Source: Mucilaginibacter sp. 14171R-50
GTDB lineage: Bacteria; Bacteroidota; Bacteroidia; Sphingobacteriales; Sphingobacteriaceae
Length of the DNA: 64,000 nt
Reading direction: 5' to 3'
Assembly: GCF_010093045.1 (NCBI RefSeq)
Contig: NZ_CP048115.1
Coordinates: 1,860,001 to 1,924,000, forward strand
A program made the position numbers and the translations under genes. Positions 1 to 8,373 of the stretch are shown in pieces. The notes below the pieces were generated by a model that did no database searches, was not told the DNA's origin, and saw only the letters and a list, made by a program, of their open reading frames with translations. Within the stretch, counting starts at the first letter, position 1. Each line of letters starts with the position of its first letter.

Positions 1-90
1 ATGAGTATAAAGCAATTACCAATTATTTGTCAACCATGTGCTTATACGCCAGGGTGGAGAGGGAACGCGGTGAATGTATATCCTTTTAGT

Positions 91-531
91 TCTTCATTAG
101 GAATGGCAGTGTTACAACGAGTCGTCAGTGGATGTCACTTTCTTTTCTCTCAAAAGAAAGTGACCAAAGAAAAGTCTCGGCTGCGTCCTGTTCTGTGAAA
201 GGGTGTGCTAAGGCAATGCCTGTACTACCCGAACAGGCCAATGCCGCATTTTTTGGTGACGTTCCGTTTTTCAGGCTCCATTTAGGAGCGCGGGGGCTTG
301 CTGTCAGAGTGAGCGGGCCGGGTGTATGGCGGGAATGCCGGTTTAGCTTTTTTCGATAGATTGGAGCACAGCGAACAATCGAGAAAAAAGCGTTAAGAAC
401 CGGCAGGGCGAGCTGAAGCATTGCTCTGACTTGATCTTTTGCTTCTTTTCTATCAAGAGAAAAGAAGTAGCCCTCCGCGGCAATGAGCGGACCGGCGTTT
501 ATTAAAGCACTGGCCAGTTCTTCGTTAGAAT
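91..531 (-). repeat. Copy of a long non-coding interspersed repeat, diverged, reverse orientation
   Basis: This stretch matches, in reverse complement, the two tandem units at 60705-61664. Shared blocks include the end motif TTAGGAATGGCAGT, the stretch reading CGTCCTGTTCTGTGAAAG, the ACCCGAACAGGCCAATGCCGC block and the GCCCTCCGCGGCAAT block near 465-485. The middle (about 250-430) has diverged. Short open frames occur on both strands, but they lack start context and family resemblance and change frame between copies, so I do not call genes. Apart from this repeat, 1-692 shows only AT-rich sequence upstream of the gene at 693. Confidence 0.75.
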
Positions 532-692
532 GGGTTTGTGCAATTATTAAATATTTCAGCCTTACCTCTTTATTATCAACTTATTAAAACACACCGCGGT
601 CTTACAGGTTACACATTATGTTTTTATGTATGTTTCAAATTAAACTTTTGATACGTAATTAACTCTACACACTATATACTTATTTAATACTT

Positions 693-1385
693 ATGAAAAA
701 GTTATTTTTATTTGCCGCTTTATTCGCCACCACATTTGGGGCATTTGCACAAAACGCCGACATGCGCCGAAAAATTGAAGTTACCGGCATTGCCGAACAA
801 GAAGTTACTCCTGATATTATAAACGTTTCTATATCCCTTAAAGAATATCTTAACGGAAAAAAGAAGGTTACAATTAGCCAGTTGGAGGCACAATTGGAGA
901 AAGCCATTGCCGAGGCCGGTATTGCAAAGGAAGACTTTACAATTAATAACCTCTCTTCATGGAACTATGAAACAGAGAAGAAGAAGAACCCCGACTTTTT
1001 GGCCAGTAAACAATATGGCGTTAAGTTTCGCGACTTGAACAAGTTTAACCAGATCATGAGCAAACTGGACCCCAAGGGCATTCAAAGCACCAATATTGAT
1101 AGCTATGATTACTCAAAAATTAACGAAGTGAAAAATCAACTAAAGTTGAAAGCGTTGCTTGCCGCAAGAGACAAAGCCGCTTTCTTAGTAAATGGTTTAG
1201 GCGATAAGCTAGGCAGCGCATTGAATATTACCGAGAGCGATAACAGCAGTTTCCCGCAGCCCCGTATGTACGCTAACGTGATGTTCAAATCGGCCGCGGC
1301 TGATGCAGCGGTGCCTGAATCGGATATCGATTTCAAAAAGATAAAACTGAGTTTTCAGATAAACGCCGTGTTCGAGATAAAATAA
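693..1385 (+). CDS. SIMPL (DUF541) domain secreted protein
   Basis: A 230-residue protein with an N-terminal Sec signal of about 19 residues ending in GAFA before Gln20, then a single SIMPL/DUF541 domain that fills the rest. The domain opens with the typical IEVTGIAEQEVTPDII segment and has the alternating beta/helix pattern and the late ARDKAAFLVNGLG helix of the family. SIMPL proteins are periplasmic or surface proteins (BP26/OMP28-like); their molecular role is poorly defined. The gene stands alone after the repeat region and ends in a strong hairpin terminator. The ATG at 693 is the first start after the stop-rich leader. The family call is firm; the function is unknown. Confidence 0.88.
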   Translation: MKKLFLFAALFATTFGAFAQNADMRRKIEVTGIAEQEVTPDIINVSISLKEYLNGKKKVTISQLEAQLEKAIAEAGIAKEDFTINNLSSWNYETEKKKNPDFLASKQYGVKFRDLNKFNQIMSKLDPKGIQSTNIDSYDYSKINEVKNQLKLKALLAARDKAAFLVNGLGDKLGSALNITESDNSSFPQPRMYANVMFKSAAADAAVPESDIDFKKIKLSFQINAVFEIK

Positions 1386-1407
1386 TCGACCCGCTATATT
1401 AGGATAA

Positions 1408-1443
1408 GCAGCCCTCGCAACGATAATTGCGGGGGCTGTTTTG
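1408..1443 (+). terminator. Rho-independent terminator of the SIMPL gene
   Basis: A 12-bp stem (CAGCCCTCGCAA at 1409-1420 with TTGCGGGGGCTG at 1427-1438, one G-T pair) followed by TTTTGTTT. It sits 23 bp after the stop codon of the SIMPL gene. Confidence 0.8.
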
Positions 1444-1494
1444 TTTATTGCCAAACATTTAATTTATGGGGATGTTACTAATAAAAATAAAAGT

Positions 1495-1734
1495 ATGAAA
1501 GCTTTAAAATATATAACAATAGCAGCGCTTTTAACCATATCTGTAACCGCTTGTAAAGATCGCAGTAACGCCACATTAGGCGGCACCCAGGATACGGTTG
1601 CAAAAGCCGGCACGGGCGATCCTGGGAATACCCACGCGGCAGATTCTACAAAAATGGATAGTACCAATGCCGGTAATGCCGACCCTGCAGGCCATGGGGC
1701 CAGCGACACTTCGGATGCGCGACCCGTTCATTAA
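1495..1734 (+). CDS. Small lipoprotein of unknown function
   Basis: A 79-residue protein. I chose the ATG at 1495 rather than an upstream TTG at 1441, because it places a clean lipoprotein signal at the N-terminus: charged start MKALKY, hydrophobic core, then SVTAC with Cys20 as the lipidated residue. The mature part is short, rich in Gly, Ala, Asp, Ser and Thr, and looks disordered; no domain is recognisable. It is probably an anchored periplasmic or outer-membrane small protein. It stands alone between the SIMPL terminator and the gene at 1822. Confidence 0.6.
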   Translation: MKALKYITIAALLTISVTACKDRSNATLGGTQDTVAKAGTGDPGNTHAADSTKMDSTNAGNADPAGHGASDTSDARPVH

Positions 1735-1821
1735 CAGGTAATTAAATATTATTTTTTGCTCAATGGGGGTTGATATTGTAAAATATACATTTTATCTTCG
1801 TGTCCCCCAAACGGTTTGAGC

Positions 1822-2232
1822 ATGATAGGTACCCGTTCAAAGAAAGTGCTTTTGGTGGCCCCGGAAGCTTTTCCCGACCAGTTGCTGGCCGAGTACGATA
1901 ACGTGAAACACATTTCGGTAATCGCCGCTATATTTCCGAGTATACATGAACTTAAGCCTGACGTTATCCTGTTTCACCATGCACACATGGCCCATCATAT
2001 AGAAAGGGTGCTGCGTCGTTTGCAAACCAATCCGTTTTATAAACACATCAAAATTTGCTGCTACAAACGCAATGAGAGCATTAGTGCAGATGCGACCTTA
2101 AAGGTATTAGGCGTACACCACATGATATATCATGCCGACCTGCAAAAAGAACCGAAAAGCAGCGCTACGTTAAACGCTATAAATAACCTGCTGAACGCCT
2201 CGTTAATCAAGCTGATGGCGGGCGTAGTTTAG
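1822..2232 (+). CDS. Degenerate receiver-like protein
   Basis: A 136-residue cytosolic protein without a signal or membrane segment (ATG at 1822; a TTG two codons upstream is also possible). The pattern resembles a response-regulator receiver fold: KKVLLVAPE as first strand, KPDVILFHHAHM where receivers have the phospho-acceptor strand, ERVLRRLQTNPFYKHIKICCY as the next helix and strand, then GVHHMIYHADLQ near the end. The aspartate expected after the third strand is replaced by His52, so phosphorylation in the usual way is unlikely. The fold assignment is my inference from pattern only. It may be a pseudo-receiver or an unrelated alpha/beta protein. No partner kinase lies next to it. Confidence 0.5.
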   Translation: MIGTRSKKVLLVAPEAFPDQLLAEYDNVKHISVIAAIFPSIHELKPDVILFHHAHMAHHIERVLRRLQTNPFYKHIKICCYKRNESISADATLKVLGVHHMIYHADLQKEPKSSATLNAINNLLNASLIKLMAGVV

Positions 2233-2412
2233 CAGATGCAGCAGGGTAGTTACCTGTTTGTCTTTTGTTTTACATCTTTTGACTCTTCATCATACCGTTC
2301 AATCATTTTACATAGGGCTAACACTTTTACAATAAATAGCTGTTAAACTTGCATGCTGATTATCAGTGTTAAATAAATTAACGTTGTTGAGGCCTAAAAT
2401 GCATTTAGTAAA

Positions 2413-3546
2413 ATGAAAATAGGAATAGTTTGTTATCCCACCTTTGGCGGGAGCGGGGTTGTTGCTACAGAATTAGGGAAAGCCCTTGCAGCCAGGGGGC
2501 ACCAGATACATTTTGTTACCTATAACCAGCCCGCGCGCCTCGATTTTTTTTCGGAAAACCTTTTTTATCACGAAGTGTCGGTGTCCCAATATCCGTTGTT
2601 TGATTACCCGCCGTATGAACTGGCCCTTGCCAGCCGCCTGGTTGATGTCGTAAGGTTTGAAAAGCTTGACCTGCTGCACGTACATTACGCCATACCCCAT
2701 GCCTCCGCGGCATTTATGGCCAAACAAATACTCGCTACTTATGGCATTTCAATACCGTTTATAACTACGCTGCATGGTACTGATATTACGTTGGTAGGGC
2801 AGGATAGTACCTATAAGCCGGTGGTAACATTTTCAATAAACAAATCTGATGGGGTAACTGCGGTATCAGAATACCTGAAACAAGACACCTACAAATACTT
2901 TGATATTGAACAGGATATTAAGGTAATACCAAATTTTATTGACCTTACACGCTTTAGCCTAAAAGCTAAAGATCATTTTAAAAAGGCCATTGCGCCTAAC
3001 GGCGAAAAAGTGCTGGTGCATACATCAAACTTTCGTAAGGTAAAGCGTACCGAGGATGTAATAAAGATGTTTGCTAAAGTGGTAGAAAAGATACCATCTA
3101 AATTATTAATGGTGGGCGATGGTGGTGAACGATCAGTATGCGAGCAGTTGAGCCGCGACCTGGGCATTGCCGAGCACGTACGTTTTTTAGGTAAGCAGGA
3201 TGCTATTGAAGAGATCCTTTCCGTCTCCGACCTGTTTTTAATGCCGTCGCAGTCTGAAAGTTTCGGGCTTGCCGCTTTAGAGGCTATGGCTTGTAAGGTG
3301 CCCGTTATAAGCAGCAATGCAGGTGGCTTACCCGAACTTAACCTGGAGGGTGTTACAGGGTTTTTAAAGGACGTAGGTGATGTAGAAGGAATGGCCGAAA
3401 GAGCCATATTTATATTGGAAGACGAAGAAAGGTTAAACCAGTTTAAAGAAAACGCGCTTGCACGCGCAAAAGAACTGGAGCTATCTAATATAATGCCTTT
3501 ATATGAAAATTATTATCAGGAGGTTATTGAGCGTAGCAAGCGGTAA
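2413..3546 (+). CDS. bshA: N-acetyl-alpha-D-glucosaminyl L-malate synthase BshA
   Basis: A 377-residue GT4-family glycosyltransferase, the usual BshA length. It joins UDP-GlcNAc to L-malate, the first step of bacillithiol synthesis. The N-terminal half begins MKIGIVCYPTFGGSGVVATE, with the glycine-rich nucleotide-sugar loop at residues 12-17. Other BshA marks are HVHYAIPHA, TTLHGTDITLVGQD and IPNFIDLTRF. The C-terminal half has the GT4 E-x7-E element, Glu282 and Glu290 in SESFGLAALEAMA, followed by a GGLPE loop. It is a cytosolic, single-gene unit; bshB and bshC are not in the window, though a bacillithiol-linked ytxJ lies at 23833. The assignment is firm. Confidence 0.95.
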   Translation: MKIGIVCYPTFGGSGVVATELGKALAARGHQIHFVTYNQPARLDFFSENLFYHEVSVSQYPLFDYPPYELALASRLVDVVRFEKLDLLHVHYAIPHASAAFMAKQILATYGISIPFITTLHGTDITLVGQDSTYKPVVTFSINKSDGVTAVSEYLKQDTYKYFDIEQDIKVIPNFIDLTRFSLKAKDHFKKAIAPNGEKVLVHTSNFRKVKRTEDVIKMFAKVVEKIPSKLLMVGDGGERSVCEQLSRDLGIAEHVRFLGKQDAIEEILSVSDLFLMPSQSESFGLAALEAMACKVPVISSNAGGLPELNLEGVTGFLKDVGDVEGMAERAIFILEDEERLNQFKENALARAKELELSNIMPLYENYYQEVIERSKR

Positions 3547-3622
3547 TATTATATTATTACCATAACCTTTTGGCCTGATTTGTGTTTATATACCAATTAA
3601 AACACATATCATACCATCAACC

Positions 3623-4117
3623 ATGAAAAAGATATTTCAAACATCAATTGCAATTTTAGCCCTTACCTTTATTTTCTCAGCTTGCTCAACACCTCAAAAC
3701 ACAAATTCGGGCGCAACATCTTCAGCTAATGTATCACGCGGGAAGTTTGTAGGCACCTGGACATTAACCAACGTAACCTACGATGGCCTGGTACCGGGCG
3801 CTGTGCAGAATGTATTTGACCAGGCATCGCCTGATGCATTTGTAGGCAGTACCTGGAAATTTACCAACAGCGGTAATGGTATTTATACATTAACCAACGG
3901 AACCTCGCAAACCATTTTTTGGTCGGTATTTAACGGCCCCACCGGTACGCAGTTTCAATTCAAAAAACTTTACGAAGGCGATAAGGCCAAAAACGTACAG
4001 GAAGGTTATCGTTTAGATATCGGTGTTATCGATAACACTACCATGACACTGCGATCGCCTGTAGCAATAGGTAACAGTAATGGCTATATAATTTATTCGT
4101 TTACCAAAGCCCGGTAA
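3623..4117 (+). CDS. Lipocalin-like lipoprotein
   Basis: A 164-residue protein with a lipoprotein signal: MKKIF, hydrophobic core, then IFSAC with Cys21. A Ser/Thr/Asn-rich linker leads to GKFVGTWTLTNVTYDG, which resembles the first strand (GTW motif) of Bacteroidota lipocalin-like domains. Later strands (STWKFTNSGNGIYTLTNG, TTMTLRSP) fit a small beta-barrel. It is probably an outer-membrane or periplasmic lipoprotein that binds a small hydrophobic ligand, but the ligand is unknown. It converges on the lactonase gene and shares a bidirectional terminator with it. Confidence 0.6.
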   Translation: MKKIFQTSIAILALTFIFSACSTPQNTNSGATSSANVSRGKFVGTWTLTNVTYDGLVPGAVQNVFDQASPDAFVGSTWKFTNSGNGIYTLTNGTSQTIFWSVFNGPTGTQFQFKKLYEGDKAKNVQEGYRLDIGVIDNTTMTLRSPVAIGNSNGYIIYSFTKAR

Positions 4118-4137
4118 GCTGAATAAGATAAAAGCAA

Positions 4138-4170
4138 AAGAAGCCGGAAGTAAATCACTTCCGGCTTCTT
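4138..4170. terminator. Bidirectional terminator between convergent genes
   Basis: A perfect 14-bp stem (4138-4151 with 4157-4170, AAGAAGCCGGAAGT and its complement) with a 5-base loop. It sits between the stop codons of the lipocalin-like gene (+) and the lactonase gene (-), with T-rich sequence on the minus side. Confidence 0.85.
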
Positions 4171-4198
4171 TGCTAATCAGCTAAATTTTATTTTTTAA

Positions 4199-5332
4199 TT
4201 ACATCGCCGGGGCAAACTTTAAACAAACAGGGTTACCAACGGTAATGCGTGCAACCGTGCTGGTTATTTTACCGGTATTTTCATCTATCTTATAAACGGT
4301 AATGTTATCGCTGTTTTGGTGGGCTACTAACAAGTATTGCCCTGTAGGGTCAATCACAAAATTGCGCGGGCCTTTACCGCCTGATGGCTTACGCTCTATA
4401 AATGTTAGTTCGCCATTTTCCTGATTGATGGCAAATACAGATATATCATTGGCATCGCCGCGATTTGTAGCGTACAGGAATTTGCCGTTTGGCGAAACGT
4501 GAATATCGGCAGCGCCGGTCTCTCCCTTAAAACCATCAGGTAACAGGCTTATGTCCTGGCGTTGTTTTAGTTTGCCGTTATTATAATCAAATACAACCAC
4601 TGTACTGCCCATTTCGGTTATCAGGTACATGGTTTTTTTATTGTTCGAAAAAGCCAGGTGGCGCGGGCCGTAGCCTGGTTTTACGCTTACAAAGGCAGGC
4701 TTTGCAGGTACTATAGGGTTGCTTTTGCCACCTTTGTATTTGGTGATATTAATTTTATCGGTACCAAGATCGGTATACAATACATATTTTTCATCGGGCG
4801 ATAATACCGCGGTATGTACGTGCGCTTTTTCCTGGCGCTCTTTATTAACGCTATGGCCGTCATCTTTAATAGTTTGTACGGCAGGGGCGATAGATCCGTC
4901 TTCGTTTATAGGCAGCACTGCAATGTTACCGCCCGAGTAATTGGCTACAAAAAGGTTCTTCTGATCTTTGTCTACAGAAATATAGCACGGCGCGCCACCC
5001 AGGGTAGATACTTTATTGATAAATGTTAGCTTACCGGTTTTTGGCTCAAACGAGAACGAGCTTACCTCGCCGTTATCATTCTCGTTAACGGCATAAACAA
5101 ACTTATTGTTATTTGATACGGTAAGGTACGATGGGTTGCTTACATCATCTATCTGACTTAAGTAGGCCAGTCTGCCGGTTTCGGTATAAAAACGGTAAAC
5201 AGCAATCCCCTTGCTGGAACCGCTGGTATAAGCGCCCACAATAAGGTCGAAACTTTTGGGCGATTCCGTTTTTTTTTGAGCAGATGTTATTATAGGCAGA
5301 AGCATAGCTATCATCAACAGAGATTTTTTCAT
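4199..5332 (-). CDS. Secreted lactonase-family beta-propeller protein
   Basis: A 377-residue protein of the lactonase / cycloisomerase-2 family (COG2706, 6-phosphogluconolactonase type). A Sec signal covers about residues 1-18 (MKKSLLMIAMLLPIITSA). The rest is seven-bladed propeller repeat, seen as recurring patterns such as FVYAVNE, NLFVANYSGGNI, GPRHLAFSNN, FLYATNRG and YLLVAHQNSDNI. Cytosolic members hydrolyse 6-phosphogluconolactone. The signal peptide here places the protein outside the cytosol, so another sugar lactone or a binding role is as likely. It is a single gene, with a shared terminator at 4138-4170. The family is firm; the substrate is open. Confidence 0.85.
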   Translation of the reverse strand: MKKSLLMIAMLLPIITSAQKKTESPKSFDLIVGAYTSGSSKGIAVYRFYTETGRLAYLSQIDDVSNPSYLTVSNNNKFVYAVNENDNGEVSSFSFEPKTGKLTFINKVSTLGGAPCYISVDKDQKNLFVANYSGGNIAVLPINEDGSIAPAVQTIKDDGHSVNKERQEKAHVHTAVLSPDEKYVLYTDLGTDKINITKYKGGKSNPIVPAKPAFVSVKPGYGPRHLAFSNNKKTMYLITEMGSTVVVFDYNNGKLKQRQDISLLPDGFKGETGAADIHVSPNGKFLYATNRGDANDISVFAINQENGELTFIERKPSGGKGPRNFVIDPTGQYLLVAHQNSDNITVYKIDENTGKITSTVARITVGNPVCLKFAPAM

Positions 5333-5580
5333 TCGTAATTGGTTTATAAGTGCAAGTTAATAAAATGATTAAAAAAGATAACACTACTTATTAATAATGT
5401 GTAAGACAGGATGATGCACGAATAGGTTTAATGGATGATGCATTTGAAAGGGGGATATAAACATTTGTCTGCTCAATCGCGCTAAATAGCCACTTATCAC
5501 TCGAATACGTAGTTGCGGATAGCGGGGCAATCTGTTAGGATGACCTGCCTATATACATCGGGCTGCACAAAGCGCCACAA

Positions 5581-5614
5581 CAATAAAGGCATCACTTACA
5601 TGATGCCTTTATTG
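5581..5614 (-). terminator. Terminator of the pseudouridine synthase gene
   Basis: A perfect 14-bp stem (5581-5594 with 5601-5614) and 6-base loop, immediately after the stop codon on the minus strand. The rest of 5333-5617 shows no gene; it holds two copies of GGATGATGCA near 5410 and 5432 and otherwise nothing I can name. Confidence 0.7.
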
Positions 5615-5617
5615 TTA

Positions 5618-7033
5618 TTATTTTATTAAATGCTTTAGTTGTATCACTTCCTTTTCGTCTAGGTATCTCCACCTGCCACGCGGAAGGTCTTTTTTTGTAA
5701 GGTTAGCGTAAACCGACCGGTCAAGCTTCACCACGTCATACCCCAGCGATTCGAAAATGCGGCGCACAATGCGGTTTTTACCGCTATGTATCTGTATGCC
5801 TATTTCCTTTTTTGTGCCGCCGGCAACATACGATACGCTATCAGGTTTAATTATGCCATCTTCCAGCTCAATGCCAAACTCAATTTTATTAAGATCGCCC
5901 TGGCTAAGCGCCTTGTTAAGTTCTACCAGGTAAAGTTTGGTTACGCTGTTACGCGGGTGCGATAGCTTGTCGGCCAGGTCGCCATCGTTTGTCATCAACA
6001 ATAAGCCTGTGGTGTTGCGGTCAAGTCGGCCCACCGGGTATATGCGTTCTCTGCTGGCTTTCTCAACCAGGTGCATAACCGTGCGGCGTTCCTGCGGGTC
6101 GTCGGTTGTGGTGATATAATCTTTTGGCTTATTTAGCAATACATAAACCATTTTCTCGCGTTTTAAAGCCTCGCCGTTGTAACGTACCAGGTCCTTAAGC
6201 GGGTCAACCTTGTGGCCCAGTTCAGATATCACTTCGCCGTTTACCGATACTACTCCCGCGGCTATCAGTTCGTCGGCTTTGCGGCGGCTGCATATACCTG
6301 CGTTGGCAATGTAGCGGTTAAGTCGTATCAGGCCATCATCCTTAGCCTTAACCACCGGGTTCTTACGCCCGCGCATGGTAGGTTTTGATGGTATATTATC
6401 GTTTTCGCTCTTACGGAAACCTGTAGACGTGCTTGGAAAGTCTTTTTTGCCGCCGCGTGTGCCTGCAAATTTCTTCTCACCAAAGCTTTTCTTTGGCCCA
6501 TCAGTACCGGCAGGGCGCCTGTTAAAGGGCTTATCTAACGATGACGGATTTTTACGAGGGCCGTATGATGCCGGGCCTAAGCCTGGCTTTTTATAACTGC
6601 CACCTTCGCTGTCGCCGGTTTGTGGGCGGCCGCTGTAAGGTTTGTCACGTGGGGCAAAAGTTTTGCGGTCGTTTTGTGGCGCATCGCCGTAGCTGCGTTT
6701 TGGGCGGTCGCCATCTGTTGGGCGGCCGCTGTACGGCTTGCCTTTTGGCGAAAATGATCTTTTATCGCCACCGCCGAATGACGAGGCCTGGCCATAGCTT
6801 TTACGTGGCCTTTCGGTGCCGTCAGCATCTGGTTTACCGGTATTGGGTTTTGAATAGGTAGATCCTCTTTTATCTGTAGAGAAATTTTTTTTGCCATCTG
6901 CGCGACCTGCGCCAAAGGATTTTCCTGTGCTGGAAAATGATGGTCTTTTGGTGTTTTCGCCACCACTTTTTGAGCGGCCCTGTGATTTGTCGGGCTTGTC
7001 GTCGCGACTACCTGCTGGTCTTTTGAATACCAT
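5618..7033 (-). CDS. rRNA pseudouridine synthase (RsuA/RluB family) with long disordered N-terminus
   Basis: A 471-residue protein whose last ~235 residues are a complete RsuA/RluB-type enzyme. The S4 RNA-binding domain starts near residue 236 (LIRLNRYIANAGICSRRKA). The catalytic domain has GRLDRNTTGLLL with catalytic Asp338. It isomerises a uridine in rRNA; RluB on 23S is the nearest analogue, but the exact site cannot be told from sequence. Residues 1-235 are low-complexity, rich in Lys, Arg, Gly, Ser, Pro and aromatics, with repeated KPYSGRP (99-105, 131-137) and KPFNRRP (168-174). Such basic tails occur on Bacteroidota homologues and may bind RNA. It is divergent from the lytic transglycosylase gene. 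Confidence 0.9.
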   Translation of the reverse strand: MVFKRPAGSRDDKPDKSQGRSKSGGENTKRPSFSSTGKSFGAGRADGKKNFSTDKRGSTYSKPNTGKPDADGTERPRKSYGQASSFGGGDKRSFSPKGKPYSGRPTDGDRPKRSYGDAPQNDRKTFAPRDKPYSGRPQTGDSEGGSYKKPGLGPASYGPRKNPSSLDKPFNRRPAGTDGPKKSFGEKKFAGTRGGKKDFPSTSTGFRKSENDNIPSKPTMRGRKNPVVKAKDDGLIRLNRYIANAGICSRRKADELIAAGVVSVNGEVISELGHKVDPLKDLVRYNGEALKREKMVYVLLNKPKDYITTTDDPQERRTVMHLVEKASRERIYPVGRLDRNTTGLLLMTNDGDLADKLSHPRNSVTKLYLVELNKALSQGDLNKIEFGIELEDGIIKPDSVSYVAGGTKKEIGIQIHSGKNRIVRRIFESLGYDVVKLDRSVYANLTKKDLPRGRWRYLDEKEVIQLKHLIK

Positions 7034-7194
7034 ATTTTTTTGTTTTGCGCTTTCGCAGCGTGAGGGTCAAAAGTACTACAAATTAACCAAAAAAACAACT
7101 TTTTAATCAGGTCCAAAAAGCAGGTTTAAAGCGCTTTAAACGTCGATTTTTGGCCAGTTTTAAAATGTTCAAAACACTAAGTATAATATAAGTG

Positions 7195-7226
7195 TTTGAT
7201 AATCTGCTTTATATAACGTACCTTTG
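7195..7226 (+). promoter_or_regulatory. Bacteroidota-type promoter of the lytic transglycosylase gene
   Basis: TTTG at 7195-7198, a 20-bp spacer, and TACCTTTG at 7219-7226 match the -33 TTTG / -7 TAnnTTTG form. The start codon follows 28 bp downstream. Confidence 0.6.
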
Positions 7227-7254
7227 CGGCACATCATACCAAAATGTTTAATTA

Positions 7255-8046
7255 ATGAGTAAAATTGAAATGACTAAAAAACACTTAATTACGTGCTCCG
7301 TAATCTTGGTGCTGGTTATCATTTCCAGTCTTAACATTTTCAGTACCAACCCGGTATTTCCTGCAAAACATATCGCTTACACGCCTTCAAATTTACTGTT
7401 CAGCAAGCCCGCCGACGACTTTGAAGAAGCCTATAGTTTTGCCGACGAAGCCATACCGGTAAACGACAAAAAAGTAGATTTTAAATTAAAAAAATCAATA
7501 GCGAAGCACAGGTACAAAAACGTTCAGTCGAACGTTCTGCATTCAAAAGCCGATAAGCTTTTCCCTATCATCGAGCCTATCTTAAAGTTTTACGGTATCC
7601 CCGAAGATTTTAAGTACGTACCGCTGGTAGAGTCGGGTTTACAGTCTGGTACATCGCCAAAAGGGGCGAGGGGCATCTGGCAGTTTATGCCGGGCACCGC
7701 GCGCTCATATGGTTTAAAGGTAGGGCACGGTAAAGATGAGCGTTTGAACGTTCGTAAATCAACCATAGCCGCTTGTAAGTACATTAAAGAGCTGTACGGC
7801 GAGTTTAACAGCTGGACGCTGGCTGCCGCAGCCTACAACAATGGTTCGGTTAAACTGGAAAGGGCCATGGACAAGCAAAATGAGGATAACTACTTCCGCA
7901 TGAGCCTTAACCGCGAAACCGGATCGTACGTTTACAAACTTATAGCGATGAAAGAGATCATCAACAACCCCGAAAAGTACGGCTATAAAAACTTTTATAG
8001 CTATATGCAAAAGCCACTGCCATATTCGGTAGCATACAACAATTAA
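7255..8046 (+). CDS. Lytic murein transglycosylase (SLT domain)
   Basis: A 263-residue exported or membrane-anchored muramidase. An N-terminal hydrophobic segment (about residues 12-30) is followed by a linker and an SLT domain from about residue 100. The catalytic Glu126 lies in PLVESGLQ. GARGIWQFMPGTARSYGL, a DERLN segment and AAAAYNNG complete the family signature. It cleaves the MurNAc-GlcNAc bond of peptidoglycan with formation of 1,6-anhydro ends. No LysM domain is present, so it is a short MltD/Slt relative. The start at 7255 follows a good promoter; a second Met four codons in is an alternative. It is a single gene with a terminator directly downstream. Confidence 0.9.
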   Translation: MSKIEMTKKHLITCSVILVLVIISSLNIFSTNPVFPAKHIAYTPSNLLFSKPADDFEEAYSFADEAIPVNDKKVDFKLKKSIAKHRYKNVQSNVLHSKADKLFPIIEPILKFYGIPEDFKYVPLVESGLQSGTSPKGARGIWQFMPGTARSYGLKVGHGKDERLNVRKSTIAACKYIKELYGEFNSWTLAAAAYNNGSVKLERAMDKQNEDNYFRMSLNRETGSYVYKLIAMKEIINNPEKYGYKNFYSYMQKPLPYSVAYNN

Positions 8047-8077
8047 AGTAATTTAATATTACGGAGCACTTTTAAAG

Positions 8078-8103
8078 GCCATCCCAAGCGGGGTGGCTTT
8101 TTT
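8078..8103 (+). terminator. Terminator of the lytic transglycosylase gene
   Basis: An 8-bp GC-rich stem (GCCATCCC at 8078-8085 with GGGGTGGC at 8090-8097, one G-T pair) followed by six T residues. Confidence 0.8.
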
Positions 8104-8296
8104 ACGTTGTGGAAACCTTCACCTGAACACGGAAAAAGCTTTTATCATTTAAAAAAAAGGGAAAGAAAGAGTAACCCTTCGTTGCCAGCAACGAGGCGTC
8201 AAAAGGCCCGGCAACGGATTGACGGATGTGGAAATTTTTACATTAACCGGTACCTCCATCACCATGCTAACCCTTTAAATCACCACCACTTTTATG

Positions 8297-8304
8297 TATA
8301 TTTG
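8297..8304 (+). promoter_or_regulatory. Probable -7 element of uvrA
   Basis: TATATTTG matches the TAnnTTTG form, 69 bp before the chosen uvrA start. The upstream -33 match is weak (TTTA-like), and no LexA-type operator is evident. Confidence 0.45.
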
Positions 8305-8373
8305 CGAACTTTTTTAGTAATTACACGGCCAACCAAAAACTAAGCCGTATCTGTCTTGTTTTCTGAAGAATAT

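Noticed and set aside
125..421. Open frames on both strands at the left end
   Set aside because: They lie inside the long repeat, change frame between copies and have no family features.
6577..7116. Long alternative frame over the pseudouridine synthase tail
   Set aside because: The open frame arises from low-complexity sequence; no motifs, and the true frame continues into the S4 domain.
8107..8343. A 78-codon frame upstream of uvrA
   Set aside because: Composition is unlike the neighbours and it contains the uvrA promoter element; no start context.
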